Shown: one piece after another, positions 27,794-37,092 of the stretch | Layout: each line of letters begins with the position of its first letter | Position numbering within the stretch: the stretch's first letter is position 1 | Source of the DNA: CAYYKK01 sp046351395 | GTDB lineage: Bacteria; Myxococcota_A; Polyangia; Polyangiales; Polyangiaceae | Assembly (NCBI GenBank): GCA_046351395.1 | Contig: JAXLYP010000027.1 | Span: forward strand, 62,001 to 126,000 | DNA length: 64,000 nucleotides | Direction: 5' to 3' | Program-made: the position numbers and the translations under genes | Notes under the pieces: model-generated | The model's input: the letters and a program-made list of their open reading frames with translations, nothing else | Told to the model about the DNA's origin: nothing | Databases searched by the model: none

Positions 27794-28486
27794 TCAGTTA
27801 CACGTGGCCGAGCACGCGTTCGCGCAGGTCGTACACGCGCACTGCGCGACGGGCGCACCCACGGGGTGCTGCGTCGTGCACATGTCGAGGCAGCCCGGCG
27901 TGGAGCACGCCATCGCGCACTGGCCCCATGCGGCGCACTCCTGTGCGTTCGCTTGGAAGCACTGCTGGAGCTCCGACTGACAGCCCATACCGCTCTGGAC
28001 GCACTGGCCGCAGGTCTGCGTGGTGCCCGTCCCCGTCGACATGGAGCCCGTCGTCGAGGACCCTTGGCACGCCTGGTAGCACTCGTAGAACGCGCCCGAC
28101 GGGGGGTTCATGAACGCCTGGTAGACGTCCATGCAGCCGATGCTGGGATCGGTCACGCACTGCGCCGCGCACTGGCCCTGCGGCTGGCTGCAATCCAGAT
28201 ACATCTGACACTGGGCCAGCGGGATCATGCACTGCGTGCTGAGCTTGTCGCACGCCGCCGCGCAGTCCGGCATCCCGGTGCCGGTCGATCCGACGGACGA
28301 GACGGCGGCGGTCGTCCCCGCCTGCGACGTCGTCGCGGACGTGTTGCCGGTCGCGGTCGCGTTCGTCGCGCTCGTCGCCTTCGACGACGAAGTCCCCGCG
28401 CCCCCCGTGCCGATCTGCACGACCTCCGTGTCGCAGGCGGCGAACAACAGCCCCGAAACCACCAAGAAAGCTTGTGCACCGCGCAT
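27794..28486 (-). CDS. Cys-rich lipoprotein
   Basis: A 230-aa secreted lipoprotein (lipobox FAAC, C18) with a long Ser/Thr/Ala/Gly linker (residues ~27-70), then two cysteine-rich modules separated by another Ser/Thr/Gly linker (around SSTTGSMSTGTGTT). The spacing of cysteines (CAAACDKLSTQC, CYQAC, CTTCANACSATC) is the kind seen in many myxobacterial surface lipoproteins of unknown function. ATG at 28486. The 114-base gap upstream to ybaK is empty. Confidence 0.65.
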   Translation of the reverse strand: MRGAQAFLVVSGLLFAACDTEVVQIGTGGAGTSSSKATSATNATATGNTSATTSQAGTTAAVSSVGSTGTGMPDCAAACDKLSTQCMIPLAQCQMYLDCSQPQGQCAAQCVTDPSIGCMDVYQAFMNPPSGAFYECYQACQGSSTTGSMSTGTGTTQTCGQCVQSGMGCQSELQQCFQANAQECAAWGQCAMACSTPGCLDMCTTQHPVGAPVAQCACTTCANACSATCN

Positions 28487-28600
28487 GACGACCTCCGAGG
28501 GCGCGCAGTCTACGCCGCGAGGCGCGAGCGCGACCAGAACTCATTGTCGAGCACACCAGCGCAAATGTCAGCCGCCGACGCGCGCGCTCCGCGACGACCG

Positions 28601-29098
28601 TCAGCGGGTCGCGGGTCGGGAAATCGGACCTAGCGTGGCCTTCGCGGCCTTGACGTAGGCGGAGGGCGCGAGGAGGACCTGCGTGCCGCGCACGCCCGCG
28701 GACACGCTCACGACGTCGTGGAGCTCGATCTCCTCGTCCACGAACACCGGGTAGTCCTTCTTCGCGCCGAACACCGTGACGCCCCCGCGGACGTACCCCG
28801 TGAGCGGCTGCACCTCCTTGAGCGGGACGAGCTCGACCTTTCGATCCTTCGTGAGCTTCGCGAGCGCCTTCGGGTCGAGCTCGGTCCCCGCGGCCACGAC
28901 GGCGAAGCCGAGGCCGTGCTTGTCGCCCCGAAAGAGGAGCGTCTTCCACACTTGCTCCACGGGCAGGCCGACCTTCCGCGCGACGGTCTCGGCGCTCAAG
29001 TCGTCCTCGTCCACCTCGTAGGCCCGGAGCTCGAAGTGGACGCCGAGGTCGGTGAGGATGCGCGTCGCGTTCGTCTTCTGCGGGACGGGCGCGGTCAC
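28601..29098 (-). CDS. ybaK: Cys-tRNA(Pro)/Cys-tRNA(Cys) deacylase YbaK/EbsC type
   Basis: A 165-aa trans-editing protein that hydrolyses Cys-tRNA(Pro) formed by prolyl-tRNA synthetase. The sequence matches the YbaK fold: KTNATRILTDLGVHFELRAYEVDE, WKTLLFRGDKHGLGFAVVAAGTELD, the conserved KDYPVFVDEEI and the glycine-rich GYVRGGVTVFGAKK. The GTG start at 29098 lies 13 bases beyond the lipA stop, so the two genes are probably cotranscribed. Confidence 0.9.
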   Translation of the reverse strand: MTAPVPQKTNATRILTDLGVHFELRAYEVDEDDLSAETVARKVGLPVEQVWKTLLFRGDKHGLGFAVVAAGTELDPKALAKLTKDRKVELVPLKEVQPLTGYVRGGVTVFGAKKDYPVFVDEEIELHDVVSVSAGVRGTQVLLAPSAYVKAAKATLGPISRPATR

Positions 29099-29111
29099 GG
29101 ACGAACGGGGT

Positions 29112-30146
29112 TCACGCGCGCCTCACGAGCGAGGCGGCGGGGACGAGGTCTCCCTTCGGGTGCTCGTCGCGCACGCGCTCGGCCGCGCGGCGGGCGGCGG
29201 CGATGCGATCCTCGAGCGCGGCGGCGACGTCCGCCGTGGGGTCGCCCGCGAGCGAGCGGAGGAAGACCTCCGCCGCCTTGTAGCTCGAGCGCACGAGCGG
29301 CCCCGCGGCGCAGTACAAGAAGCCCATCGAGAGCGCCTCTCGCTCGTACATCGCGAACGTGTCCGGGGGGACGAAGCGCAGGACCTCGTGGTGCTTCGGC
29401 GACGGGCGGAGGTACTGCCCGAGCGTGACGATGGCCACGCCCGCGCGCCTGAGATCCCGCAGCGTCTCGAGGACCTCGTCGTCCGTCTCGCCGAGGCCGA
29501 CCATGATCGAGCTCTTCGTGAGCATGGGGCGCCGCGCGGCGTCCGCATCGAACGACCGCGCGATGGTGGCCGCCTGCTCGAGCACCCGGAGCGATTGATC
29601 GTAGCTCGAGCGCACGTCCCGGACGGTGCGCGTGAGGCGACGCACGGTCTCGACGTTGTGCGCGAACACGTCCGGGTTGCCGTCCGCGCACGCGGCGATC
29701 GCGTCCGCCTGGCCGCGAAAATCCCCGACGAGCGTCTCGATCAGCATGTCCCCCCGCAGCTCGCGGAGGCGCGTCACCGTGCGGGCGACGTGATCGGCGC
29801 CGCCGTCGAGCAGATCGTCCCGGTTCACCATCGTGAGGACGACGTAGTTGAGGCCGACCTTCGCGATCGCACGCGCGACGTGCTCGGGCTCGCGCGTGTC
29901 CACCGCGCCGCGCGGGTCCCCGGTCGTCACCGCGCAGAAGCGGCAGCCCCGCGTGCAGACGTCGCCGAGGAGCATCACCGTCATCGTGCCCTCGCGCCAG
30001 CACTCGCCGACGTTGGGGCAGCGGGCCTCCTCGCACACCGTGTAGAGATCGTTGTCCCGGAGCGTCTTCTTGAGCTCGTGGTAGCGATCACCGCCCGGGG
30101 CGCGTACGCGCAACCACTCCGGCTTCGGCGCGAATCGAGGTTCCAT
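29112..30146 (-). CDS. lipA: Lipoyl synthase
   Basis: A 344-aa radical-SAM enzyme that inserts two sulfurs into octanoyl groups on lipoyl domains. It shows the auxiliary cluster CEEARCPNVGEC, the radical-SAM CTRGCRFC and the C-terminal RSSYKA serine motif that ligates the auxiliary cluster. Length is normal with a slightly extended C-terminus. Its product is needed by 2-oxoacid dehydrogenases such as the E1-alpha system at 213-1436. No lipB is adjacent. ATG at 30146. Confidence 0.96.
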   Translation of the reverse strand: MEPRFAPKPEWLRVRAPGGDRYHELKKTLRDNDLYTVCEEARCPNVGECWREGTMTVMLLGDVCTRGCRFCAVTTGDPRGAVDTREPEHVARAIAKVGLNYVVLTMVNRDDLLDGGADHVARTVTRLRELRGDMLIETLVGDFRGQADAIAACADGNPDVFAHNVETVRRLTRTVRDVRSSYDQSLRVLEQAATIARSFDADAARRPMLTKSSIMVGLGETDDEVLETLRDLRRAGVAIVTLGQYLRPSPKHHEVLRFVPPDTFAMYEREALSMGFLYCAAGPLVRSSYKAAEVFLRSLAGDPTADVAAALEDRIAAARRAAERVRDEHPKGDLVPAASLVRRA

Positions 30147-30270
30147 GCGTGACTCCGTCGAGCGCTATAGCACCGCGGCGCGCCGACCGCGCGGGGAGGC
30201 ATTTCCCGTCTTCGAATCACCCGCCGCTCGACGTAGTGTCCGCGATCGTCCTCGAGGAGATCGCACGCGA

Positions 30271-32013
30271 ATGAAAATCCAGACGGCCGGAGTCGGTGTC
30301 GCCCTCGTGGCGGCGATGGTGGGGGCGGGCTGCTCCAGCGCGACGGGTCCGAGTACGCGACCGACCAGCGGGCCCGCCGCGTCCTCGAGCTCCGGGGTCC
30401 TCGCCTCCGCGAGCGCGTCCGGTTCCCCGGACGCCGGACCGCCCCCGAACGCCAACGTCAGCGCGCTCGGCTTCGCGCTGCGCTCGCAGCAGAACCTCGA
30501 GCTCTTCCAGGTCGACGACGCCGTCTACGCGATCGCCCAGCAGTTCTATCAGCCCCAGGTTTACCGGGTCGACGACTCGTCCGTCGCGGAGCAGCCCGAC
30601 CTGTTCAAGACGCTCAAGGTGACGATCGAGCCGAGCACTCCGAACGAGCGCCACTTCCGCGTCGTGTCGATGAGCGGCACCACCTCGGAGCTCGACATCG
30701 CCTACAACGAACCCGGCGAGCGCGGCGGGACGACGCGCGACGCCCACCTCCGCAAGGCCGCCTGGAAGAGCGACGCCGACTATCCGTACAACGGGGATTG
30801 CTGGGGCGGACGGTGCACCCCGCTCGCCACGGGGGTCAACCTCATCGTCGGGGAGGAGAACGTGTTCGAGCTGATCGCGCCGGCCTTCATGATGCCCAAG
30901 CCCAAGGGGTGGGTGCCGGTCGCCACGAAAGCCGGCGCCGCCCCCGGCTGCGCGACGAGGATGGGCACCTACCATTGGATCGGCGTCGTCGGCGATCGCG
31001 TGATCGGCATCGGCAAGGAGTGCACGGGGAAGGACGCCGAGGCGAACGCCTTCTCCATCGAGATGTGGAAGAAGGGCTCGGCCACGAGCACGTTCACCGA
31101 GCTGCCCGGCAAGCGAACGTTCTCCGTGCCCATCAACATCGAGGTCCGCGAGACCCCGGGCGGGTTCCTCATCGCGGCGAGCGGCGACGAGAGCTTCCCT
31201 GCCCCCTTCATCGCTCGCTTCGATGGCAAGGCGTGGACCGATCTGTCGCCGGGAGGGGGGACCGGGTTGCTGCAGTACCTGGAGTTCGGACCGAAGCGCC
31301 AGGCCTACGCGATGCTCGGCGACGTCGGCTTCCGGCGAGACGGGGAGCAATGGACGAAGATCACCTTCCCCGCGCGGGTCGATGGACAGTCCATCGCGGA
31401 GCGGTACGAGTACGCGCCGGACGGCGCGCTCTGGGCGGTGATCGACGGGCGGCTCTACCGCGTCGCGACGGATGGGACGCGCATGGAACCCGTCGTCCTG
31501 CCGAGCTCGGGCGACGCGGCGACGGGCGGCGAGCTCACGGCGGTCGACGTGCGATTCACCCCGAACGGGGACGCGGTCGTCTCCGCGGAGGACGCGAACG
31601 CGCACTACCTGCTCCTGCCGACGAAGCGCGCGCCCGCGAAGCCCATCGTCGCGCCGGAGCCCAAGAACAAGGTCGCCTTCGGGGACGTGACCCCCGCGAA
31701 CGCGAGCTGCACGAAGCCGTTCGTCGTCCTCTACGGGATGACGAAAGTGGCGCCCGACGACTACGACTTTCCCCTCACGCGCAAGGCATTGAAGGGAAAG
31801 CTGCAATACAAGGACACCCGCTTCTGGGTCACGCGAGACGCGGGGCAGCGCTTCCTCATCGCCCGCGTAGCGACGGTGCAGCTCGGCCGGGATCTCGTGA
31901 AGGACATCTCCGCGAGCGTGAAGGACTCGAAGCCGCAGCTCTTGTGCGGTGATCCCGCGGAGACGATCCGCGAGCTCAAGATCGACCTCGCGACCGGGGA
32001 CGTGGTGAAGTGA
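30271..32013 (+). CDS. Large lipoprotein of unknown function, probable beta-propeller
   Basis: A 580-aa lipoprotein (MVGAGC lipobox, C21), with a Ser/Ala linker and then a strand-rich body containing repeated W/Y-aromatic blocks (FARFDGKAW-like, YEYAPDGALWAVIDGRLYRV) that suggest a propeller. A few cysteines (CWGGRC) lie mid-protein. ATG at 30271 has a gaggaga Shine-Dalgarno. Its stop overlaps the next start (GTGA), so the two form an operon. Function unknown. Confidence 0.6.
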   Translation: MKIQTAGVGVALVAAMVGAGCSSATGPSTRPTSGPAASSSSGVLASASASGSPDAGPPPNANVSALGFALRSQQNLELFQVDDAVYAIAQQFYQPQVYRVDDSSVAEQPDLFKTLKVTIEPSTPNERHFRVVSMSGTTSELDIAYNEPGERGGTTRDAHLRKAAWKSDADYPYNGDCWGGRCTPLATGVNLIVGEENVFELIAPAFMMPKPKGWVPVATKAGAAPGCATRMGTYHWIGVVGDRVIGIGKECTGKDAEANAFSIEMWKKGSATSTFTELPGKRTFSVPINIEVRETPGGFLIAASGDESFPAPFIARFDGKAWTDLSPGGGTGLLQYLEFGPKRQAYAMLGDVGFRRDGEQWTKITFPARVDGQSIAERYEYAPDGALWAVIDGRLYRVATDGTRMEPVVLPSSGDAATGGELTAVDVRFTPNGDAVVSAEDANAHYLLLPTKRAPAKPIVAPEPKNKVAFGDVTPANASCTKPFVVLYGMTKVAPDDYDFPLTRKALKGKLQYKDTRFWVTRDAGQRFLIARVATVQLGRDLVKDISASVKDSKPQLLCGDPAETIRELKIDLATGDVVK

Positions 32014-33434
32014 GGGCTCCGAGCGCCTCGCCGTGCCCGCCTCCGCCGCTGGTCTTCGCCCTCCTCGTGTGCGGCTGCGCCAGCGCACCTTCGCACGGGG
32101 AACCGACCCCGCGCGGGTCGGCCGTCGTCGCGGCCGCCTTTGGGAGCGCGCCGTCCGGCGCGTCGACGGGCGCCACGCCTCCGCCCGCACGCGAGGGGAA
32201 GCTCGTCATCGCGACCGTGCCGAACATCTCCGACATCGACGAGATCGCGCCTGGGGCGAAGTGTGATTTCTCACGGCCCTACCGCGGCAAGATCGGAGAC
32301 ACGGCCGTGAGCTTGGTGCTCCGCCCCGACCCGAAGGACGGCTCCATCGTCGCTGGCTCGTCGCACTACGACCGGGAGGGCGAAAGCATCGCGGTCCGGG
32401 GCAAGGCCGATCGGTCCAGTTTCACGCTCGACGAGAGCCCCGGAGGGACGTTCTCCGGGGCGTGCGATCCCGCGACCGGAGTCCTGAGCGGGACGTTCAC
32501 CCTCGGCAAGACGACCACGCCCTTCACGTTGAACCCCGTTCCGAGCGACTGGCCCGGCCTCTACACGGTCACCAAGTCGGCGAGCGCCGAATCCCACGAC
32601 CCCGAGTGCCTCGCCATCGCGAAGCCGAACGAGCCCGTCCCTACCTCCGGTTGGGGGGTCTGCCCTCCCACGGATCCGAAGAAGCGAAAGGAGTTCTACA
32701 AGGACGCGCCCGACTCCAGCTGCTCGATCACGGACAGCAGCCTTCGCGTGTTCGGGATGAGCGACAAGGCGGTCGAGAAGAAGGTGAACGCGACGCTCGC
32801 GCTCACGCCGTTCGACAGCGAGATCAAGACCATCACCGCCTGCCGCTCCACGCCGATGAACGACTCGTCCCTCGCGTTCGTCGTCCGGCTCGGCGGAGGC
32901 CTCCTGGTCGTCGACGCGTTCCACTCCACGTACAGCGGCGGGGCTCACCCCATGAACAGCAAGGCGGGAGCGACGACGATCGATCTCGCGACGGGAGACA
33001 CCGTCCGCCTGGAGGACGCCGTGAGCGATCTCGGCAAGCTCAAGAGCGTCGCCGCCCGATGCGTCGCCCTCTACAACGTCGTCCAGGGGGACATCACGGA
33101 GGCGCCGCTCCCGGACGAGCTCCCCGAAGCGAAATGCGGGAGCGATGGGGGCATGGGGTTCTTCCTGTGGGGGTGCACGGAGAACCCGCGTCCATCCCTC
33201 GCGATCGTCCCCGAAGGGATCGTCATCGCACAATCGGGCAACCCCCATGTAAGCTCGGTGATGGACGGCTGGGGGCCCGTGATCCCCTGGTCCGTGCTCC
33301 TCCGCGATGGCGTGCTGCCGCAAGAGTCTCCCATCGCTCGCGTGTGGAAGGGCGTCGCGCCGGCGAAGCCCGACGACCTGCCCTGCACGGCTGCCTACGA
33401 AGGGCACACGTGGCGAACTTGGCGCGCCGAATGA
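32010..33434 (+). CDS. Lipoprotein with DUF3298/RsiV-like domain
   Basis: A 474-aa lipoprotein (lipobox LVCGC, residues ~18-22). The middle and C-terminal parts contain the motif YSGGAHPMN with following D/N-rich sequence, as in DUF3298 and RsiV-type domains, and paired cysteines (CPPTDP, CSITD, CRSTP). The GTG start overlaps the previous stop by four bases. DUF3298 domains occur in lysozyme-binding anti-sigma factors and in unassigned lipoproteins; here no sigma factor is adjacent, so function is open. Confidence 0.6.
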   Translation: MRAPSASPCPPPPLVFALLVCGCASAPSHGEPTPRGSAVVAAAFGSAPSGASTGATPPPAREGKLVIATVPNISDIDEIAPGAKCDFSRPYRGKIGDTAVSLVLRPDPKDGSIVAGSSHYDREGESIAVRGKADRSSFTLDESPGGTFSGACDPATGVLSGTFTLGKTTTPFTLNPVPSDWPGLYTVTKSASAESHDPECLAIAKPNEPVPTSGWGVCPPTDPKKRKEFYKDAPDSSCSITDSSLRVFGMSDKAVEKKVNATLALTPFDSEIKTITACRSTPMNDSSLAFVVRLGGGLLVVDAFHSTYSGGAHPMNSKAGATTIDLATGDTVRLEDAVSDLGKLKSVAARCVALYNVVQGDITEAPLPDELPEAKCGSDGGMGFFLWGCTENPRPSLAIVPEGIVIAQSGNPHVSSVMDGWGPVIPWSVLLRDGVLPQESPIARVWKGVAPAKPDDLPCTAAYEGHTWRTWRAE

Positions 33435-33508
33435 CGGCCCTGGACACGCTCGCGTCCACGTCATTTCGTTCATGGCCGCGAGCCCCCGGGCGTGCTTGAT
33501 CGAGGTGC

Positions 33509-34636
33509 GTGGCGACACGAACGACCGCCTCGCTCTTTCTTTGTCTCCCTCTCTTCGCCTGCGGCGCCCGCACGACGCTCCACGATCATGGAGCGGGGCG
33601 CGGCGACGGCGGCAGCGGCGGTGCGGGCACGTCCACCAGCGCGGGCACGGGGATGCAGGTGGATCCCTGCGAGCAGCCCCTCGGTCGCACCGTCCTCGCG
33701 ACGCTCCCGCCGGGGCCTTTCGCAGACAATCCCGAGCACACCGACATCCACTCGGCGCAGGTCTTCGCAGGGACGCTCTACCTCGCGAACTTCGGGTCCG
33801 TGTACTCCCTGCCGGTGTGCGGCGGCGGCGGCGTGACGCTCCTCTTTTCCAACCCCGACGGCGGCCTCGAGCCGAACGTGCCGGACTACTTCTTCGGTTC
33901 GATCGGCGCGATGGCGATCAACGAGTTCGGCATCTATTGGTGGGCGAACTACGGCAGCGACGGAGAGAACCCGCACCTCTGGCGCACGACGCTGGACGGC
34001 GCTTCGACCAAGGAGGTGCCGACGACGTTCGCTTACCCCGCCATGGTCGCGGGTCCTGGCGGCGTGTGGCTCGTGGATCCGGCGGTACGTCGCATCGAGC
34101 CGGACGACACCATCCAATACTTGGGCTCCGCCGCGCCCCTCCACTACGTGTCCCTGCCCGCGTTCGACGCGAAGAACGTGTATTTCTCGGGCGCGATCGA
34201 GGATCCCATCGGCCCGCTGTTCCGGATCCCGCAGGCCGGCGGGGATCTCGTCGTCTCCGCACCCCAGCCGTGGATCAGCGAGATCGTGAGCGACGGGACG
34301 ACGCTCTATGGGCTCCGCCCCGGGAATCCGAGCGCGATCGTGCGGATCGACACGGACGGCACACAGAACGTCATCGCCGATGGCCAACCGTGGGCGGCGG
34401 ACGAGCTCCACCTCGTCGGCTCCACGTTGATCTTCCGGGATTGCGGCGCGATCTGGGCGGTCGAACCGACGTCCGGCGCGGTCACCCTCGCCCATGGGGA
34501 ACCCAAGTGCTACCCGCCCGACCCCGGTGACGACCCCATCTACGACGCGGAGCCGAAGACGTCCGTCATCGCGACCGACGCGCACGCGTTCTACACCTTC
34601 GAGGGGAACCAAGTCGTGCGGGTGCGCCTGGAGTAG
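33509..34636 (+). CDS. Lipoprotein with predicted beta-propeller
   Basis: A 375-aa lipoprotein (lipobox LFAC, C18; GTG start at 33509 with gagg just upstream). A Gly/Ser linker precedes repeats of the form 'YLANFGSVYSLP', 'IYWWANYGS...LWRTTLDG', 'VWLVDPAVRRI' and 'LYGLRPGNPSAIVRIDTDG', typical of six- or seven-blade propellers of myxobacterial surface proteins. No catalytic residues recognised. Separated by 74 bases from the preceding lipoprotein gene, same strand. Confidence 0.6.
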   Translation: MATRTTASLFLCLPLFACGARTTLHDHGAGRGDGGSGGAGTSTSAGTGMQVDPCEQPLGRTVLATLPPGPFADNPEHTDIHSAQVFAGTLYLANFGSVYSLPVCGGGGVTLLFSNPDGGLEPNVPDYFFGSIGAMAINEFGIYWWANYGSDGENPHLWRTTLDGASTKEVPTTFAYPAMVAGPGGVWLVDPAVRRIEPDDTIQYLGSAAPLHYVSLPAFDAKNVYFSGAIEDPIGPLFRIPQAGGDLVVSAPQPWISEIVSDGTTLYGLRPGNPSAIVRIDTDGTQNVIADGQPWAADELHLVGSTLIFRDCGAIWAVEPTSGAVTLAHGEPKCYPPDPGDDPIYDAEPKTSVIATDAHAFYTFEGNQVVRVRLE

Positions 34637-34733
34637 GGAGCGGCGCGCTGTGCCGTCTCGCCGCGGGGGTGAGGCGAGGCGACACCACGCGCTTTCCACC
34701 CGCCGAGGCCGAGGTCGGCGGTATCGTCCCCGC

Positions 34734-35233
34734 GTGGGAACGTTCACCGTCGAGGATCTGGAACGCTTGGTCGAGCACGGCTGTCCCGAGTGCTCGAGCA
34801 AGCAGTTGGAGTTCCAGTCGTACGTCGCCGAGGTCCGGCCCATCCAGGGCGGTGAGCCCGTGGGAAAGCCCAGTGGGCCCACGACGGAGACGACTTCGTC
34901 GCGGGGGTGTTCGAGGCCACCTGCGTCGCGTGCGATCGCACGCATTTCACGTCGTCCCTTTGTCCGCGATGCGGATCGACGGATGGGCTCGAGCGCGCGC
35001 TGACGCAAGAGAACGCGTTCCCGATGCTCGAGCAGTGCCCGCGGTGTGGCACCACCGACCTCTCGTATTTCGCGTTCGTGCCCGCGGAGACGCGTGCGGA
35101 GGGGAAGCTCCGCGCGAAGGCGCGGACCGACTGTGCGCCCGACGATCCGGGGTTTCACGGGTTCCGCATCGACTGTCGAGCCTGCGGTCCGATCGCCCAA
35201 CCCGACCGCGGCTGCGCGCTCTGCGGGAGCTGA
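34734..35233 (+). pseudogene. Multi-zinc-ribbon protein, interrupted by an apparent one-base frameshift
   Basis: From GTG 34734 the frame reads VGTFTVEDLERLVEHGCPECSSKQLEFQ and on to GGEPVGKP. The same protein then appears to continue from 34874 in another frame as WAHDGDDFVAGVFEATCVACDRTHF, with further CxxC pairs (CPRCG, CPRCG, CRAC, CALCG) to the stop at 35233. Inserting one base in cccagtgg (34869-34876) would give one ~166-aa protein with five or six CxxC knuckles. The downstream frame alone could start at GTG 34907 (108 aa). Ribbon function is unknown, possibly nucleic-acid binding. Confidence 0.6.
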
Positions 35234-35318
35234 TCGAATCGACGCGCGCCCCGACACCGAGGCGCGGATCGAGACCACGGCACGCGCGATGCTCTTCGTG
35301 CTCCGAGAGGAGAAGACG

Positions 35319-35597
35319 ATGCTGCGCGGTTCGCTCGCCCTTGTTCCGTTCACGCTCGGGCTCGTGGGTGCCGCGTGCGCGCCCATGCAGCCGCGGCCGG
35401 CGCGCTCCGAGGAGCCCTGCCGAGACGTGGTCCAGATGCCGTGTCTGTCCGGCGCGGAGTGCGTCGACGGCGAGGACGGCCGATGCAAGATCTGCAAGTG
35501 TCGTCCGCCCCCCGGCTTCGAGCCCTACCCCGCCGCGTCCGTGACGATCGACGACACGCCGCGCTCGCGCGTCGAGTCCCCCGCGCTCGCGCGCTGA
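35319..35597 (+). CDS. Small Cys-rich lipoprotein
   Basis: A 92-aa lipoprotein: signal and lipobox LVGAAC at residues ~15-20, then a short domain with six cysteines (CRDVVQMPCLSGAEC, CKICKC) and a Pro-rich end. A gagagg Shine-Dalgarno precedes the ATG at 35319; an in-frame ATG at 35289 would extend it by ten residues ahead of the signal and is less likely. Function unknown. Confidence 0.55.
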   Translation: MLRGSLALVPFTLGLVGAACAPMQPRPARSEEPCRDVVQMPCLSGAECVDGEDGRCKICKCRPPPGFEPYPAASVTIDDTPRSRVESPALAR

Positions 35598-35821
35598 ACG
35601 GCAGCCCCTCGCGAGCGGAGACCTTCGGCTCCAGCGTCGACGCGATCGCTCGCGCCGCGGAGGGGTCGCTCGGAGCCTCGCCGTCCTCCCACGTGCAAAC
35701 GTCGGAGATCCATGTCGGAGCGGCTCTGTGCCCGAGCGGCACGTCGCGCGACGTGCGCCTTCGAAATCACGGGACGGGTGTGCCTTGCCGATGAGCCCGA
35801 GAGCCCCCAAGGTGTCGGCCC

Positions 35822-37045
35822 ATGAAGACCTTCACCCTTCTTTCGCTCTGTTCGGTCGTCGCGATCGGCGCCGCGGCGTGCACGACGGAGACGACCGATC
35901 CACCGGTGACCCCGCCGCTGCTCGATCCGCCCGCCGCGGGCGAGGGCGTGCAGTTCACGATGACGACGCGCATCGACGCGGGCACCGAAGCGGAGCACTG
36001 CAAGTTCGTGAAGGCGCCGCCCGAGGGGCTCCTCATCAATCGCGACAAGGTGCGTTTCACGGCCGGGAGTCACCACTTCCTGCTCTACCTCACGCCGTAC
36101 ACCGATATCCCGACGAAGAACGAGCGCGGCGAGGCGGTGGACACGAGCAAGGTCTTCGACTGCAGCGACGGCGCGACCAACGGCTGGCGCGTCACGAGCC
36201 TGATCGGGGGATCGCAAAACGCGACGGGTGAATCGATCGTGGACTTCCCGCCGGACGTCGCGATGACGGTCCCCGGCAATGCCGTGCTGCTGATGAACGC
36301 GCACTACGTGAACGCGTCCCCCGAGCCGGTCGACCCCGAGGTGCGGATCAACCTCTACACCATCCCCGAGAGCCAGAAGAAGCACGAGGGTGGGCTCCTG
36401 TTCTGGTACGACATCTTCATCAAGGCGTTGGCGAACGGCGCCGGGCGCGCCGAGATGCGCTGCGCGCTCCCCGACGACATCACGATCACCAACGCGCAAT
36501 CCCACATGCACCGGCGGGGCATCGGCTATGCGGCAGAGCTCACCGATCCCACGGGCACCGCGTCGATGATCTACGAGAGCGACGACTGGGAGGGGGTGCT
36601 CGTGAAGTCCTTCGATCAGGGTCTATCGGTGAAGGGCGGGAGCAAGATCCGGTTCCATTGCGACTACCAGAACCCGAACGACCACACGATTTACCAAGGC
36701 CCGCGCTCGACGGACGAGATGTGCATGTTCATCGCCTCGTACTATCCGGCGACGAACACGACCTCCCTCTGCTCCTCCGATCCCAAGGATCCGGTCGGCT
36801 CGAACTACCTCGGCGCGGAGTGGTTCGGGCAGGGCACGAAGTCGTGCGCACAGACACTCGCGTGCGTCGCGAAGATCCCCTCGAGCCCCGATTTCTTCAC
36901 GTTCCTCCACGGGCTCACGGACTGCGTGATGGACTCCGATCCGGCGAAGAGCAAGTTCGTCAGCGACGGTGTCCGCTGCTTGCTGACGCACGCCGATCCG
37001 CAGACCGAGTGCACGGCCGAGATCGACGCCTGCGCCGCGAACTGA
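35822..37045 (+). CDS. Peptidylglycine/dopamine-monooxygenase-like copper lipoprotein
   Basis: A 407-aa lipoprotein (lipobox AAAC, C20) with the layout of type II copper ascorbate-dependent monooxygenases. Candidate CuH ligands are H84-H85 (GSHHFLLYL) and H161 (NAHYVN). Candidate CuM ligands are H228-x-H230 (SHMHRRG) and M300 or M302. The HxH-to-Met spacing of about 70 matches PHM. The C-terminal ~90 residues add a Cys-rich piece (CSSD ... CAQTLAC ... CLLTHADPQTEC). It may hydroxylate an unknown periplasmic substrate or bind copper only. It could serve copper handling near a caa3 system, but it is 15 kb from that operon. Confidence 0.75.
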   Translation: MKTFTLLSLCSVVAIGAAACTTETTDPPVTPPLLDPPAAGEGVQFTMTTRIDAGTEAEHCKFVKAPPEGLLINRDKVRFTAGSHHFLLYLTPYTDIPTKNERGEAVDTSKVFDCSDGATNGWRVTSLIGGSQNATGESIVDFPPDVAMTVPGNAVLLMNAHYVNASPEPVDPEVRINLYTIPESQKKHEGGLLFWYDIFIKALANGAGRAEMRCALPDDITITNAQSHMHRRGIGYAAELTDPTGTASMIYESDDWEGVLVKSFDQGLSVKGGSKIRFHCDYQNPNDHTIYQGPRSTDEMCMFIASYYPATNTTSLCSSDPKDPVGSNYLGAEWFGQGTKSCAQTLACVAKIPSSPDFFTFLHGLTDCVMDSDPAKSKFVSDGVRCLLTHADPQTECTAEIDACAAN

Positions 37046-37062
37046 GAGGCCGCTCGTGACGG

Positions 37063-37087
37063 CGAGGGCGCGCGCCTCGCGCCCTCG
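37063..37087. terminator. Bidirectional terminator hairpin between convergent genes
   Basis: Perfect 10-bp stem (cgagggcgcg at 37063-37072 with 37078-37087), loop of five bases. It lies between the stop of the copper lipoprotein (37045, +) and that of the outer-membrane-type gene (37093, -). No long T-run follows, so assignment rests on stem and position. Confidence 0.55.
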
Positions 37088-37092
37088 ACCCT

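Noticed and set aside
28601..30146. lipA-ybaK as part of a lipoylation cluster with lipB
   Set aside because: No lipB or lipoyl-domain gene is adjacent; the pair is probably just cotranscribed.
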